Notes: generated from the sequence alone by a model not told the origin. Positions 17,619 to 27,562 are shown, counted from the stretch's first letter. The stretch is DNA of 64,000 nt from [Enterobacter] lignolyticus SCF1 (GCF_000164865.1 NC_014618.1:3348001-3412000), one strand, 5' to 3'. Numbers and translations are program-made.

Positions 17619-18530
17619 ATGCAATTACGTAAACTGGCCGCAGCAATGCTGGTGATGGGAATGTCCGCCGGGCTTGCTCATGCCGATGATGCCGCGCCGG
17701 CAGCCGGGCAGAGCACGCTGGATAAAATCGCCAAAAACGGCGTTATTGTGGTCGGCCACCGTGAGTCCTCGGTCCCTTTCTCATACTATGACAACCAGCA
17801 AAAAGTCGTCGGTTACTCTCAGGATTATTCCAACGCTATCGTTGAAGCGGTGAAGAAAAAGCTCAACAAACCGGATCTGCAGATCAAACTTCTGCCGGTG
17901 ACTTCGCAAAACCGTATCCCGCTGCTGCAAAACGGCACCTTTGACTTCGAGTGCGGCTCGACGACCAACAACCTTGAGCGTCAGCAGCAGGCGTCTTTCT
18001 CTGACACCATTTTCGTGATCGGCACCCGCCTGCTGGTGAAAAAAGGCAGCCCGATTAAAGATTTCCCGGATCTGAAAGACAAAACCGTGGTCGTGACGTC
18101 CGGCACCACCTCTGAAGTTCTGCTGCACAAGCTGAATGACGAGAAGCAAATGAACATGCGCATCATCAGCGCGAAGGATCACGGCGACTCTTTCCGCACG
18201 CTGGAAAGCGGCCGCGCGGTGGCCTTTATGATGGATGACGCGCTGCTGGCCGGCGAACGCGCCAAAGCGAAGAAGCCGGATGACTGGGTTATCGTCGGCA
18301 CGCCGCAGTCCAAAGAGGCCTATGGCTGCATGCTGCGTAAAAATGATCCTGAGTTCAAAAAGCTGATGGACGACACCATTTCCCAGGCGCAAACCTCCGG
18401 GGAAGCCGAGAAATGGTTCGACAAGTGGTTTAAGAACCCAATCCCACCGAAAAACCTGAACATGAACTTTGAACTGTCGGAAGACATGAAGGCTCTGTTT
18501 AAAGCACCGAACGATAAAGCGCTTAACTAA
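17619..18530 (+). CDS. gltI: Glutamate/aspartate-binding periplasmic protein
   Basis: Substrate-binding protein of the GltIJKL ABC importer, acting in the periplasm. It has 303 residues, with a signal peptide of about 22 ending AGLAHA. The mature protein is a family 3 solute-binding protein with the signature GYSQDYSNAIVEAV. ATG at 17619 (MQLRK) follows AAGGAG; a TTG two codons earlier is less likely. GcvB and SroC regulate this operon's mRNA in E. coli and Salmonella. Confidence 0.96.
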   Translation: MQLRKLAAAMLVMGMSAGLAHADDAAPAAGQSTLDKIAKNGVIVVGHRESSVPFSYYDNQQKVVGYSQDYSNAIVEAVKKKLNKPDLQIKLLPVTSQNRIPLLQNGTFDFECGSTTNNLERQQQASFSDTIFVIGTRLLVKKGSPIKDFPDLKDKTVVVTSGTTSEVLLHKLNDEKQMNMRIISAKDHGDSFRTLESGRAVAFMMDDALLAGERAKAKKPDDWVIVGTPQSKEAYGCMLRKNDPEFKKLMDDTISQAQTSGEAEKWFDKWFKNPIPPKNLNMNFELSEDMKALFKAPNDKALN

Positions 18531-18676
18531 TTAAAACAATGAGGGGCGGGACCTCCTGCCCTCACGATTATCAGGAAGCACGGACAGACTATACGCAGCG
18601 TGGTCGTTCCCCACGCTACGCGAAAAAACAGCCTCCTGATTAATCTTCGAGGGTAGCGCTGCTACCCTTTTTTTTT
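18526..18676 (+). ncRNA. sroC: SroC sRNA (GcvB sponge), processed from the gltI-gltJ spacer
   Basis: In Salmonella and E. coli the SroC RNA is cut from the gltIJKL transcript and titrates the sRNA GcvB. The same spacer here is 158 bases long and GC-structured. It ends in a strong Rho-independent terminator, GGGTAGC/GCTACCC followed by nine T (18668-18676), as expected for its 3' end. The 5' boundary near the gltI stop is approximate, set by analogy. Confidence 0.72.
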
Positions 18677-18688
18677 CGGAGTAGATTT

Positions 18689-19429
18689 ATGTCAATAGAC
18701 TGGAACTGGGGTATCTTCCTGCAACAGGCCCCGTTCGGCAACACCACCTACCTCGGCTGGCTGTGGAGTGGTTTCCAGGTCACCGTCGCGCTGTCGATTA
18801 CCGCCTGGATTATCGCTTTTATCGTCGGCTCGCTGTTCGGCATCCTGCGTACCGTTCCTCACCGCGCGCTCTCAAGCCTCGGCACGCTGTACGTAGAGCT
18901 GTTCCGTAACGTACCGCTTATCGTGCAGTTCTTTACCTGGTATCTGGTTATCCCGGAGCTGCTGCCTGAGAACATCGGGACCTGGTTTAAATCCGAACTC
19001 GATCCCAATATTCAGTTTTTCGTCTCATCGATGCTGTGCCTGGGCCTGTTTACCGCCGCTCGCGTCTGCGAGCAGGTACGCGCCGCCATTCAGTCGCTGC
19101 CGCGGGGACAGAAAAACGCCGGTCTGGCGATGGGCTTAACCCTGCCGCAAACCTACCGCTATGTTCTGCTGCCGAACGCCTATCGCGTTATCGTGCCGCC
19201 GATGACCTCGGAGATGATGAACCTGGTGAAAAACTCGGCCATCGCCTCAACCATCGGTCTGGTGGATATGGCCGCGCAGGCGGGCAAGCTGCTGGACTAC
19301 TCGGCCCACGCCTGGGAGTCGTTTACCGCCATCACCCTGGCATATGTGCTGATCAACGCGGTGATCATGCTGGTCATGAATCTGGTTGAACGTAAGGTCC
19401 GCCTGCCCGGCAACCTGGGAGGCAAATAA
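18689..19429 (+). CDS. gltJ: Glutamate/aspartate ABC transporter permease GltJ
   Basis: One of two inner-membrane permeases of the importer. The 246-residue protein shows the His/Glu/Gln permease family ABC-contact loop (about 150-170, NAGLAMGLTLPQTYRYVLLP). Its start is 12 bases after the SroC T-run, so reading of gltJKL requires read-through of that terminator. The stop overlaps the gltK ATG by one base. Confidence 0.95.
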   Translation: MSIDWNWGIFLQQAPFGNTTYLGWLWSGFQVTVALSITAWIIAFIVGSLFGILRTVPHRALSSLGTLYVELFRNVPLIVQFFTWYLVIPELLPENIGTWFKSELDPNIQFFVSSMLCLGLFTAARVCEQVRAAIQSLPRGQKNAGLAMGLTLPQTYRYVLLPNAYRVIVPPMTSEMMNLVKNSAIASTIGLVDMAAQAGKLLDYSAHAWESFTAITLAYVLINAVIMLVMNLVERKVRLPGNLGGK

Positions 19430-20103
19430 TGTACGCTTTTGACTGGAGTTCAATAATCCCTTCCCTGCCTTATCTGTTTGATGGGCTGCTTATCACATTG
19501 AAAATCACCGTCACGGCAATTGTCATCGGGATCGTCTGGGGCACGCTGCTGGCGGTTATGCGCCTGTCGAGCTTCCTGCCGGTATCGTGGTTTGCCAAAG
19601 CGTACGTCAACGTTTTCCGTTCAGTACCGCTGGTTATGGTGCTGCTGTGGTTCTATCTGATTGTTCCCGGCTTTCTGCAGCAGGTGCTTGGCCTGTCGCC
19701 GAAAACCGATATTCGCCTGATCTCCGCCATGGTGGCGTTTTCGATGTTTGAAGCGGCCTACTATTCGGAAATTATCCGCGCCGGGATCCAGAGCATCTCC
19801 CGCGGGCAATCCAGCGCCGCGCTGGCGCTGGGCATGACCCACTGGCAGTCCATGCAGCTCATCATCCTGCCGCAGGCGTTTCGCGCCATGGTGCCGCTGC
19901 TGCTCACTCAGGGCATCGTCCTGTTCCAGGATACCTCCCTGGTCTACGTTCTGAGCCTTGCGGACTTCTTCCGCACCGCCTCTACCATCGGCGAACGTGA
20001 TGGTACCCAGGTTGAGATGATCCTGTTTGCAGGTGCCGTCTATTTTGTGATTAGTTTAAGCGCGTCGCTGTTGGTCAGCTGGCTGAAGAAAAGGACAGTG
20101 TAA
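19429..20103 (+). CDS. gltK: Glutamate/aspartate ABC transporter permease GltK
   Basis: Second permease, 224 residues, with the same contact-loop signature (AALALGMTHWQSMQLIILPQA, given here only in part as ALALGMTHWQ, about 130-150). One-base overlaps (TAATG) with gltJ before and gltL after indicate tight translational coupling. Confidence 0.95.
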   Translation: MYAFDWSSIIPSLPYLFDGLLITLKITVTAIVIGIVWGTLLAVMRLSSFLPVSWFAKAYVNVFRSVPLVMVLLWFYLIVPGFLQQVLGLSPKTDIRLISAMVAFSMFEAAYYSEIIRAGIQSISRGQSSAALALGMTHWQSMQLIILPQAFRAMVPLLLTQGIVLFQDTSLVYVLSLADFFRTASTIGERDGTQVEMILFAGAVYFVISLSASLLVSWLKKRTV

Positions 20104-20828
20104 TGATTTTCCTGAAAAATGTTTCTAAATGGTATGGTCACTTTCAGGTGCTGACCGATTGCTCCACGGAAGTGAAAAAAGGTGAAGTGGTGGTGGTGTG
20201 CGGCCCGTCCGGCTCCGGTAAGTCGACGCTGATTAAGACCGTCAACGGCCTGGAGCCGGTCCAGCAGGGCGAGATCCTCGTCGACGGCACGAAGGTCAAC
20301 GACAAGAAAACCGATCTGGCCAAACTGCGCTCCCATGTCGGTATGGTGTTCCAGCATTTTGAGCTGTTCCCGCACCTGTCTATCATAGAGAACCTGACGC
20401 TGGCGCAGGTCAAAGTGCTCAAGCGCGACAAAACCGCCGCCCGCGCCAAAGGGCTGAAGCTGCTGGAGCGCGTTGGGCTGGCGGCGCATGCGGAGAAATT
20501 TCCGGCGCAGCTTTCCGGCGGCCAGCAGCAGCGCGTGGCGATCGCCCGCGCGCTGTGCATGGATCCGGTAGCCATGCTGTTTGACGAGCCGACCTCGGCG
20601 CTCGATCCGGAGATGATCAACGAAGTGCTGGACGTTATGGTCGAACTGGCTCACGAAGGCATGACCATGATGGTGGTCACCCACGAGATGGGCTTCGCCC
20701 GTAAAGTGGCGAACCGCGTCATCTTTATGGATGAGGGTAAAATCGTTGAGGACTCGGATAAAGACGACTTCTTCGATAACCCGAAATCCGAACGTGCAAA
20801 AGACTTCCTCGCCAAAATTCTGCACTGA
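20103..20828 (+). CDS. gltL: Glutamate/aspartate ABC transporter ATP-binding protein
   Basis: ATPase that powers GltJK. 241 residues with Walker A GPSGSGKST (about 35-43), signature LSGGQQQRVAIARAL (about 140-154) and Walker B AMLFDEPTSALDPE. Last gene of the operon. Confidence 0.96.
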   Translation: MIFLKNVSKWYGHFQVLTDCSTEVKKGEVVVVCGPSGSGKSTLIKTVNGLEPVQQGEILVDGTKVNDKKTDLAKLRSHVGMVFQHFELFPHLSIIENLTLAQVKVLKRDKTAARAKGLKLLERVGLAAHAEKFPAQLSGGQQQRVAIARALCMDPVAMLFDEPTSALDPEMINEVLDVMVELAHEGMTMMVVTHEMGFARKVANRVIFMDEGKIVEDSDKDDFFDNPKSERAKDFLAKILH

Positions 20829-20835
20829 TCCTCAC

Positions 20836-20857
20836 GGCGCGCACCAATGTGCGCGCC
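20836..20857 (+). terminator. Strong hairpin after gltL
   Basis: GGCGCGCAC (20836-20844) / GTGCGCGCC (20849-20857), eight bases after the gltL stop. No T-run follows, so it may stabilise the 3' end rather than terminate on its own. Confidence 0.55.
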
Positions 20858-20943
20858 GCTTCACGCTTTCCCGCCCGTTATCTCGTTTCTTTCGTGCCGT
20901 AGCGTTAACCTTATCGCAAAAATAATGCGTATAAGGAGATGCT

Positions 20944-21879
20944 ATGACCCACCCCATTATTATCGATTGCGACCCTGGTCATGATGACGCTATTACCATT
21001 GTGCTTGCTCTCGCCTCGCCCGAACTGTCCGTGAAAGCCATTACCTCCTCCGCCGGAAACCAGACGCCGGAGAAAACCCTGCGCAACGTGCTGCGGATGC
21101 TGACCCTGCTTAACCGCAGCGATATCCCGGTCGCCGGCGGCGCGGTAAAACCGCTGATGCGCGAGCTGATTATCGCCGACAACGTGCACGGCGAGAGCGG
21201 GCTTGACGGCCCGGCGCTGCCGGAGCCGGGGTTTGCGCCGCAGCCGTGCACCGCCGTTGAGCTCATGGCGAAAACCCTGCGCGAAAGTCCGGAGCCGGTC
21301 ACCCTTGTCTCAACCGGCCCGCAGACCAACGTCGCGCTGCTGCTGAACAGCCACCCGGAGCTGCACAGCAATATTGCCCGCATCGTCATCATGGGCGGCG
21401 CAATGACGCTCGGCAACTGGACGCCTGCGGCGGAGTTCAACATTTTCGTCGACCCGGAAGCCGCGGAAATCGTCTTTCAGTCCGGTATTCCGGTGGTCAT
21501 GGCCGGTCTTGACGTCACGCACAAAGCGCAGATCCATGCCGAAGATATCGAGCGTTTTCGCGCCATCGGCAACCCGACAGCCACGATCGTCGCCGAGCTG
21601 CTCGACTTCTTTATGGAGTACCACAAGCAGGAGAAATGGGGCTTTGTCGGCGCGCCGCTGCACGACCCCTGCACCATCGCATGGCTGCTGAAGCCGGAGA
21701 TTTTCACCGCCGTCGACCGCTGGGTCGGCGTGGAAACGCAGGGGAAATACACGCAGGGAATGACGGTCGTCGACTACTACTTCCTGACCGGTAATCAGCC
21801 CAACGCCACGGTCATCCTCGACGTCGACCGCCAGGCGTTTGTCGACCTGCTGGCGGAGCGGTTAGCGCGTTACGCCTGA
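20944..21879 (+). CDS. rihA: Pyrimidine-specific ribonucleoside hydrolase RihA
   Basis: Hydrolyses cytidine and uridine to base and ribose. 311 residues with the calcium-binding start IDCDPGHDDAI (about 8-18) of inosine/uridine nucleoside hydrolases and the later NIFVDPEAA motif. A Shine-Dalgarno AAGGAGAT precedes the ATG. Monocistronic. Confidence 0.95.
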   Translation: MTHPIIIDCDPGHDDAITIVLALASPELSVKAITSSAGNQTPEKTLRNVLRMLTLLNRSDIPVAGGAVKPLMRELIIADNVHGESGLDGPALPEPGFAPQPCTAVELMAKTLRESPEPVTLVSTGPQTNVALLLNSHPELHSNIARIVIMGGAMTLGNWTPAAEFNIFVDPEAAEIVFQSGIPVVMAGLDVTHKAQIHAEDIERFRAIGNPTATIVAELLDFFMEYHKQEKWGFVGAPLHDPCTIAWLLKPEIFTAVDRWVGVETQGKYTQGMTVVDYYFLTGNQPNATVILDVDRQAFVDLLAERLARYA

Positions 21880-21889
21880 AGCCTGCGCG

Positions 21890-21927
21890 TATCCGGCCTG
21901 CAAAGTGTTAAATTTGTAGGCCGGATA
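21890..21927. repeat. REP-like inverted pair
   Basis: TATCCGGCCTgCAAA (21890-21904) and TTTGtAGGCCGGATA (21913-21927) face each other, the form of enterobacterial REP/BIME elements. They lie between the convergent genes rihA and ybeL. Confidence 0.75.
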
Positions 21928-21959
21928 ACACGCGCCGCGCCGCCGTCCGGCACGGGCGA

Positions 21960-22442
21960 TCAGGGCTCAAACGGCTGGCGCTGAAACTGATCGTGCCCGC
22001 ACTTCGGACAGTGCGGCAGGATATCCGGCGAGTAGATAGCCAGATGATGGTGGCACTTCTCGCACACCAGGTTGCCCAGTCCCACCACCTCGCCGCTGTG
22101 ATAGACGCCGTGATGGTTCAGGTCCTGAAACACCTCGCGCCACTCCAGCTGGGTTTTATCGGTAATGTCCGCAAGCTCCTGCCAAAGGCTCTCTTTAATG
22201 ACCCGCATGAAGACGCTGTCGGTGAGCTCATCCTGGCTTTCGTGGTAGCTCAGCGCGAACTCCTCAAGGTCACGGCGTACCGCCCGCGTCAGCTCCTCGA
22301 TTTCCGTGCGCGTTAACTCCCCGGTCTGGCTGACGCGCTGACGCGCCTGCTCCACCAGCGCATCGATATCGCGCTCACCGTGGCGCAGCCGTTCCGTTAG
22401 CGTAGTGACCAGTTCGCGATAATATTGAGCAACCTTGTTCAT
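21960..22442 (-). CDS. ybeL: Zinc-ribbon protein YbeL (DUF1451)
   Basis: Conserved enterobacterial protein of unknown function. The 160 residues have a charged helical N-terminal two-thirds and a C-terminal zinc ribbon, CEKCHHHL...CPKCGHDQF (about 127-153). Divergent from leuS across about 210 bp. Confidence 0.92.
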   Translation of the reverse strand: MNKVAQYYRELVTTLTERLRHGERDIDALVEQARQRVSQTGELTRTEIEELTRAVRRDLEEFALSYHESQDELTDSVFMRVIKESLWQELADITDKTQLEWREVFQDLNHHGVYHSGEVVGLGNLVCEKCHHHLAIYSPDILPHCPKCGHDQFQRQPFEP

Positions 22443-22656
22443 TGTTTCATCTCCCGGGCGGTTAACGTCTTCTAATAATAGACCTTATTTGCTCAGCACT
22501 TTGTCAACCCGGACACAGACCCGGTAAATATTCGCCGCCGCTTAATGTGTGAAAGGCTGTTTTGACGTGTCCGTTTGGGCTATGCTATGCGGATCTGAGA
22601 TACCACATCCATTGGCTACGTTTGTAGCTGTATTGAAAACAGGACCACTGGCTGCC

Positions 22657-25239
22657 ATGCAAGAGCAATACCGCCCGGAAGAGATAGAATCGAACGTCCA
22701 GCAACATTGGGACGAAAAGCGCACTTTTGAAGTCACTGAAGACAACAGCAAAGAGAAATACTACTGCCTGTCGATGCTTCCCTATCCTTCTGGCCGACTA
22801 CACATGGGCCATGTGCGTAACTACACCATTGGCGATGTGATTGCCCGTTACCAGCGCATGCTGGGTAAAAACGTGCTGCAGCCGATCGGCTGGGACGCAT
22901 TCGGTCTGCCGGCGGAAGGGGCGGCGGTCAAAAACAACACTGCGCCTGCGCCGTGGACGTATGACAACATTGCCTACATGAAAAACCAGCTCAAAATGCT
23001 GGGCTTCGGCTATGACTGGAGCCGCGAGCTGGCGACCTGCACCCCGGAATACTACCGTTGGGAGCAGAAGTTCTTTACCGAGCTGTATAAAAAAGGCCTC
23101 GTGTACAAGAAAACCTCCGCAGTGAACTGGTGCCCGAACGACCAGACCGTCCTGGCGAACGAACAGGTTATCGACGGCTGCTGCTGGCGCTGCGATACCA
23201 AAGTTGAGCGTAAAGAGATCCCGCAGTGGTTCATTAAGATCACCGCCTACGCCGACGAACTACTGAACGATCTGGACAAGCTGGATCACTGGCCGGATAC
23301 CGTGAAAACGATGCAGCGTAACTGGATCGGCCGTTCCGAAGGCGTGGAAATCACCTTCGATGTGAACGGTTATGACAACACGCTGACCGTTTACACCACC
23401 CGCCCGGACACCTTCATGGGCGCTACGTACCTGGCGGTCGCCGCGGGCCACCCGCTGGCGCAGAAAGCCGCAGCGGGCAACCCGACGCTGGCGGCGTTTA
23501 TCGACGAATGCCGTAACACCAAAGTGGCCGAAGCCGATATGGCGACTATGGAGAAGAAAGGCGTCGATACCGGTTTCAAAGCGATTCACCCGCTGACCGG
23601 CGAAGAAATTCCGGTCTGGGCCGCTAACTTCGTGCTGATGGAATACGGCACCGGCGCGGTCATGGCCGTTCCGGGTCACGATCAGCGCGACTATGAATTT
23701 GCCACCAAATACGGCCTGACCATCAAACCGGTTATTCTGGCCGCTGACGGTTCTGCGCCGGATCTCAGCGCCCAGGCGCTGACCGAAAAAGGCGTGCTGT
23801 TTAACTCCGGCGAATTTGACGGTCTGGGCTTTGAGGATGCGTTTAACGCCATCGCCGACAAGCTGGCCGCCAAAGGCGTGGGCGAGCGTAAGGTGAACTT
23901 CCGTCTGCGCGACTGGGGCGTATCCCGTCAGCGCTACTGGGGCGCGCCGATCCCGATGGTCACGCTGGAAGACGGCACCGTGATGCCGACGCCGGAAGAT
24001 CAGCTGCCGGTTATCCTGCCGGAAGACGTTGTGATGGACGGTATCACCAGCCCCATCAAAGCCGATCCTGAGTGGGCGAAGACCACCGTTAACGGCCAGC
24101 CGGCGCTGCGCGAAACCGACACCTTCGACACCTTCATGGAGTCCTCCTGGTACTATGCGCGCTACACCTGCCCGCAGTATCAGGAAGGCATGCTGGACGC
24201 CGACGCCGCCAACTACTGGCTGCCGGTGGACATCTACATCGGCGGTATTGAACACGCCATCATGCACCTGCTCTACTTCCGCTTCTTCCACAAGCTGATG
24301 CGCGACGCGGGTATGGTCAGCTCCGACGAACCGGCGAAACAGCTGCTGTGTCAGGGGATGGTGCTGGCGGACGCCTTCTACTACGTGGGTGAAAACGGCG
24401 AACGTAACTGGGTATCGCCAAAAGACGCCATCGTCGAGCGCGACGAAAAAGGCCGTATCGTGAAGGCGAAGGACGGCGAAGGCCATGAGCTGGTGTATAC
24501 CGGCATGAGCAAGATGTCCAAGTCGAAAAACAACGGTATCGACCCGCAGGAAATGGTTGAGCGCTACGGCGCGGACACCGTGCGCCTGTTCATGATGTTC
24601 GCCTCCCCGGCGGATATGACGCTGGAATGGCAGGAATCCGGCGTTGAGGGGGCGAACCGCTTCCTGAAACGCCTTTGGAAGCTGGTTTACGAGCACAACG
24701 CCCAGGGCCCGGTTGCGGCGCTGAACGTCGATGCGCTGAGTGACGATCAGCAGGCGCTGCGTCGCGACGTGCACAAAACGATTGCCAAAGTGACCGACGA
24801 TATCGGCCGCCGTCAGACCTTCAATACCGCAATTGCGGCTATTATGGAGCTGATGAACAAGCTGGCGAAAGCGCCGACCGACGGCGAGCAGGATCGCGCT
24901 CTGCTGCAGGAAGCGCTGCTGGCGGTAGTGCGTATGCTCAACCCGTTCACCCCGCACATCTGCTTCACGCTGTGGCAGACGCTGGGCGGCGCAGGCGATA
25001 TCGATAACGCGCCGTGGCCGGTCGCCGATGATAAAGCGATGGTAGAGAACAGCACGCTCGTCGTGGTTCAGGTCAACGGCAAGGTTCGCGGTAAAATCAC
25101 CGTACCGGTTGATGCGACTGAAGAGCAGGTGCGCGAGCGTGCAGGCCAGGAACACCTGGTGGCAAAATATCTTGATGGCGTTACCGTGCGCAAAGTGATT
25201 TACGTGCCGGGTAAACTGCTTAACCTGGTCGTTGGCTAA
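22657..25239 (+). CDS. leuS: Leucyl-tRNA synthetase
   Basis: Charges tRNA-Leu; class I synthetase with an editing domain. 860 residues as in E. coli. Motifs: HMGHVRNYTIGD (HIGH, about 49), the inserted editing domain (about 225-415) with the Thr-rich TTRPDTFMGAT, and KMSKSKNNG (KMSKS, about 619). ATG at 22657 gives the MQEQYRPEEIE start. First of leuS-lptE-holA-nadD. Confidence 0.97.
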   Translation: MQEQYRPEEIESNVQQHWDEKRTFEVTEDNSKEKYYCLSMLPYPSGRLHMGHVRNYTIGDVIARYQRMLGKNVLQPIGWDAFGLPAEGAAVKNNTAPAPWTYDNIAYMKNQLKMLGFGYDWSRELATCTPEYYRWEQKFFTELYKKGLVYKKTSAVNWCPNDQTVLANEQVIDGCCWRCDTKVERKEIPQWFIKITAYADELLNDLDKLDHWPDTVKTMQRNWIGRSEGVEITFDVNGYDNTLTVYTTRPDTFMGATYLAVAAGHPLAQKAAAGNPTLAAFIDECRNTKVAEADMATMEKKGVDTGFKAIHPLTGEEIPVWAANFVLMEYGTGAVMAVPGHDQRDYEFATKYGLTIKPVILAADGSAPDLSAQALTEKGVLFNSGEFDGLGFEDAFNAIADKLAAKGVGERKVNFRLRDWGVSRQRYWGAPIPMVTLEDGTVMPTPEDQLPVILPEDVVMDGITSPIKADPEWAKTTVNGQPALRETDTFDTFMESSWYYARYTCPQYQEGMLDADAANYWLPVDIYIGGIEHAIMHLLYFRFFHKLMRDAGMVSSDEPAKQLLCQGMVLADAFYYVGENGERNWVSPKDAIVERDEKGRIVKAKDGEGHELVYTGMSKMSKSKNNGIDPQEMVERYGADTVRLFMMFASPADMTLEWQESGVEGANRFLKRLWKLVYEHNAQGPVAALNVDALSDDQQALRRDVHKTIAKVTDDIGRRQTFNTAIAAIMELMNKLAKAPTDGEQDRALLQEALLAVVRMLNPFTPHICFTLWQTLGGAGDIDNAPWPVADDKAMVENSTLVVVQVNGKVRGKITVPVDATEEQVRERAGQEHLVAKYLDGVTVRKVIYVPGKLLNLVVG

Positions 25240-25253
25240 GCGCAGGAGGAAGC

Positions 25254-25841
25254 GTGCGAATTCTGACAACGTTGTTGTTATCTCTGGCGGTACTGGCTAC
25301 CGCCGGATGCGGTTGGCACCTGCGTAGCACAACGCAGGTTCCGACTTCCATGAACAAAATGATCCTGGATTCCGGCGATCCGAACGGCCCGCTGAGCCGC
25401 TCGGTGCGCAACCAGCTGCGTCTTAACGGTGTTGAAATCGTTGAGTACAGCGCGGTGAATAAGGATATTCCGTCGCTGCGTCTGCTTGGCGCGGGTATCT
25501 CTAAAGATACCGCGTCCGTATTCCAGAACGGCCAGACCGCGGAATACCAGATGATCCTGACCGTCAACGCCAGCGTGCTGATCCCGGGTCACGACATCTA
25601 CCCAATCCAGACCAAGGTGTATCGTTCCTTCTTCGATAACCCGCAGCAGGCGCTGGCGAAAGATGCGGAGCAGGACATGATCATCCAGGAAATGTATGAC
25701 AAAGCCGCAGAACAGCTGATTCGTAAGCTGCCAAGCGTGAAGGTGGCGGAGAAAAGCGCCGCCAGCAACAGCGAAAAACCGGCGGCGGGCAGCAGCAGCG
25801 CCCCGGCCGGAACGCGTGTTTCCACCACGCTGGGTAACTGA
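25254..25841 (+). CDS. lptE: LPS-assembly lipoprotein LptE
   Basis: Outer-membrane lipoprotein that plugs LptD and delivers lipopolysaccharide to the surface. 195 residues, GTG start after GGAGG. Signal peptide with lipobox ATAGC (Cys19). The C-terminal tail after about 165 is a low-complexity Ala/Ser/Pro stretch. Its last base is shared with the holA start. Confidence 0.95.
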   Translation: MRILTTLLLSLAVLATAGCGWHLRSTTQVPTSMNKMILDSGDPNGPLSRSVRNQLRLNGVEIVEYSAVNKDIPSLRLLGAGISKDTASVFQNGQTAEYQMILTVNASVLIPGHDIYPIQTKVYRSFFDNPQQALAKDAEQDMIIQEMYDKAAEQLIRKLPSVKVAEKSAASNSEKPAAGSSSAPAGTRVSTTLGN

Positions 25842-26872
25842 TGATTCGGTTGTACCCGGAACAACTTCGCGCGCAGCTCTCTGAAGGGCTGCGCGCGGCG
25901 TATCTGCTGCTCGGCAACGATCCTCTTCTGCTTCAGGAAAGCCAGGACGCCATCCGCGAACAGGCGGCCTCTCACGGCTTCGACGAACACCATACCGTCA
26001 ACATTGATACCAGCACCGACTGGAACGCCCTGTTTTCCCTGAGCCAGGAACGAAGCCTTTTCGCCAGCCGCCAGACGCTGATGCTGCTGCTGCCTGAAAA
26101 CGGCCCCAACGCCGCCATTAATGAACAGCTCAATGCGCTGATCGGGCTGCTGCATGACGATCTGCTGCTGATCGTGCGCGGCAATAAGCTCACCAAAGCC
26201 CAAGAGAATGCGGCCTGGTTTACCGCGCTGGCGCAACGCTCGGTGCAGGTCGCCTGCCAGACCCCGGAGCAGGCGCAGCTGCCCCGCTGGCTGGCCGCTC
26301 GCGCCAAACAGCAAAATCTGCATCTTGATGAGGCCGCCAGCCAGCTGCTGTGCTATTGCTATGAGGGTAACCTGCTGGCGCTGGCGCAGGCGCTGGAGCG
26401 GCTGTCGCTGCTGTGGCCCGACGGTAAGCTGACGCTGCCGCGCGTTGAGCAGGCGGTCAATGACGCCGCGCACTTCACGCCGTTCCACTGGCTGGACGCG
26501 CTGCTGGCGGGGAAAAGCAAGCGCGCGCTGCACATCCTGCAGCAGCTGCGTCTTGAGGGCGGCGAACCGGTTATCCTGCTGCGAACCCTGCAACGCGAGC
26601 TGCTGCTGCTGGTGAATTTAAAACGCCAGTCTGCGCACACGCCGCTGCGCGCGCTGTTTGATAAGCACCGCGTCTGGCAAAACCGTCGTCCGCTGGTCAG
26701 CGACGCGCTCAACCGGTTGAGCGCGGATCAGCTGCGCCAGTGCGTATCGCTGCTGGCGCGTACCGAACTGACCCTTAAACAGGACTACGGCCAGTCAGTC
26801 TGGGCCGAACTGGAAAGTCTTTCGCTGTTGTTTTGCCACAAAGCGCTGGCAGATGTTTTTGTTGATGGTTGA
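25841..26872 (+). CDS. holA: DNA polymerase III delta subunit
   Basis: Clamp-loader subunit that opens the beta sliding clamp. 343 residues, as in E. coli. The N-terminal MIRLYPEQLRAQLSEGLRAA and the following LLGNDPLLLQES are typical of enteric HolA. Overlaps lptE by one base (TGATG context) and ends one base before nadD. Confidence 0.95.
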   Translation: MIRLYPEQLRAQLSEGLRAAYLLLGNDPLLLQESQDAIREQAASHGFDEHHTVNIDTSTDWNALFSLSQERSLFASRQTLMLLLPENGPNAAINEQLNALIGLLHDDLLLIVRGNKLTKAQENAAWFTALAQRSVQVACQTPEQAQLPRWLAARAKQQNLHLDEAASQLLCYCYEGNLLALAQALERLSLLWPDGKLTLPRVEQAVNDAAHFTPFHWLDALLAGKSKRALHILQQLRLEGGEPVILLRTLQRELLLLVNLKRQSAHTPLRALFDKHRVWQNRRPLVSDALNRLSADQLRQCVSLLARTELTLKQDYGQSVWAELESLSLLFCHKALADVFVDG

Positions 26873-26873
26873 T

Positions 26874-27521
26874 ATGAAGCAATTGCAGGCTATTTACGGC
26901 GGCACCTTTGACCCGGTGCATTATGGACACCTCAAGCCGGTGGAGACCCTGGCCAATCTAATTGGATTAACCAAAGTCATCATTGTGCCGAACAACGTCC
27001 CGCCGCATCGCCCGCAGCCGGAGGCGAGCAGCGAGCAGCGCAAGCATATGCTGGCGCTGGCAATTGCCGATAAGCCGCTGTTTGTGCTGGACGAGCGAGA
27101 GCTGCAGCGCGATACCCCCTCTTATACCGCCGAGACGCTGCGCCATTGGCGCCAGGAGATCGGGCCGGAGAAGCCGCTGGCGTTTATCATCGGCCAGGAC
27201 TCGCTGATCAATTTTCCCACCTGGCACGACTACGAGAGCATTCTTGATAACGCGCACCTGCTGGTTTGTCGCCGCCCCGGCTATCCGATGATGATGAAAG
27301 ACGATGCGCATCAGCAGTGGCTCGACGCACACCTCACCTCAAGCGCAGACGACCTGCATTTTCTGCCGGCGGGCAAAATTTACCTGGCCGAAACGCCGTG
27401 GTTCAATATCTCCGCCACCCTTATCCGCGAGCGGCTGCAGCAGGGCGAATCCTGCGCCGATATGCTGCCCGCCTCCGTTCTGACCTACATTGAACAGCAG
27501 GGCCTGTACCACACGCGCTGA
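26874..27521 (+). CDS. nadD: Nicotinate-mononucleotide adenylyltransferase
   Basis: Forms deamido-NAD from nicotinate mononucleotide and ATP. 215 residues; GGTFDPVHYGHL (about 8-19) carries the nucleotidyltransferase T/HxGH motif, and SATLIRERLQQG the ISSTxIR-like motif. The ATG at 26874 matches the family start (MKQLQAIYGG). In E. coli cobC follows; here it does not. Confidence 0.95.
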   Translation: MKQLQAIYGGTFDPVHYGHLKPVETLANLIGLTKVIIVPNNVPPHRPQPEASSEQRKHMLALAIADKPLFVLDERELQRDTPSYTAETLRHWRQEIGPEKPLAFIIGQDSLINFPTWHDYESILDNAHLLVCRRPGYPMMMKDDAHQQWLDAHLTSSADDLHFLPAGKIYLAETPWFNISATLIRERLQQGESCADMLPASVLTYIEQQGLYHTR

Positions 27522-27562
27522 CGGTTTCTCAGATTTTCTCCAGGTAAGCCCTCCTCAGACCA

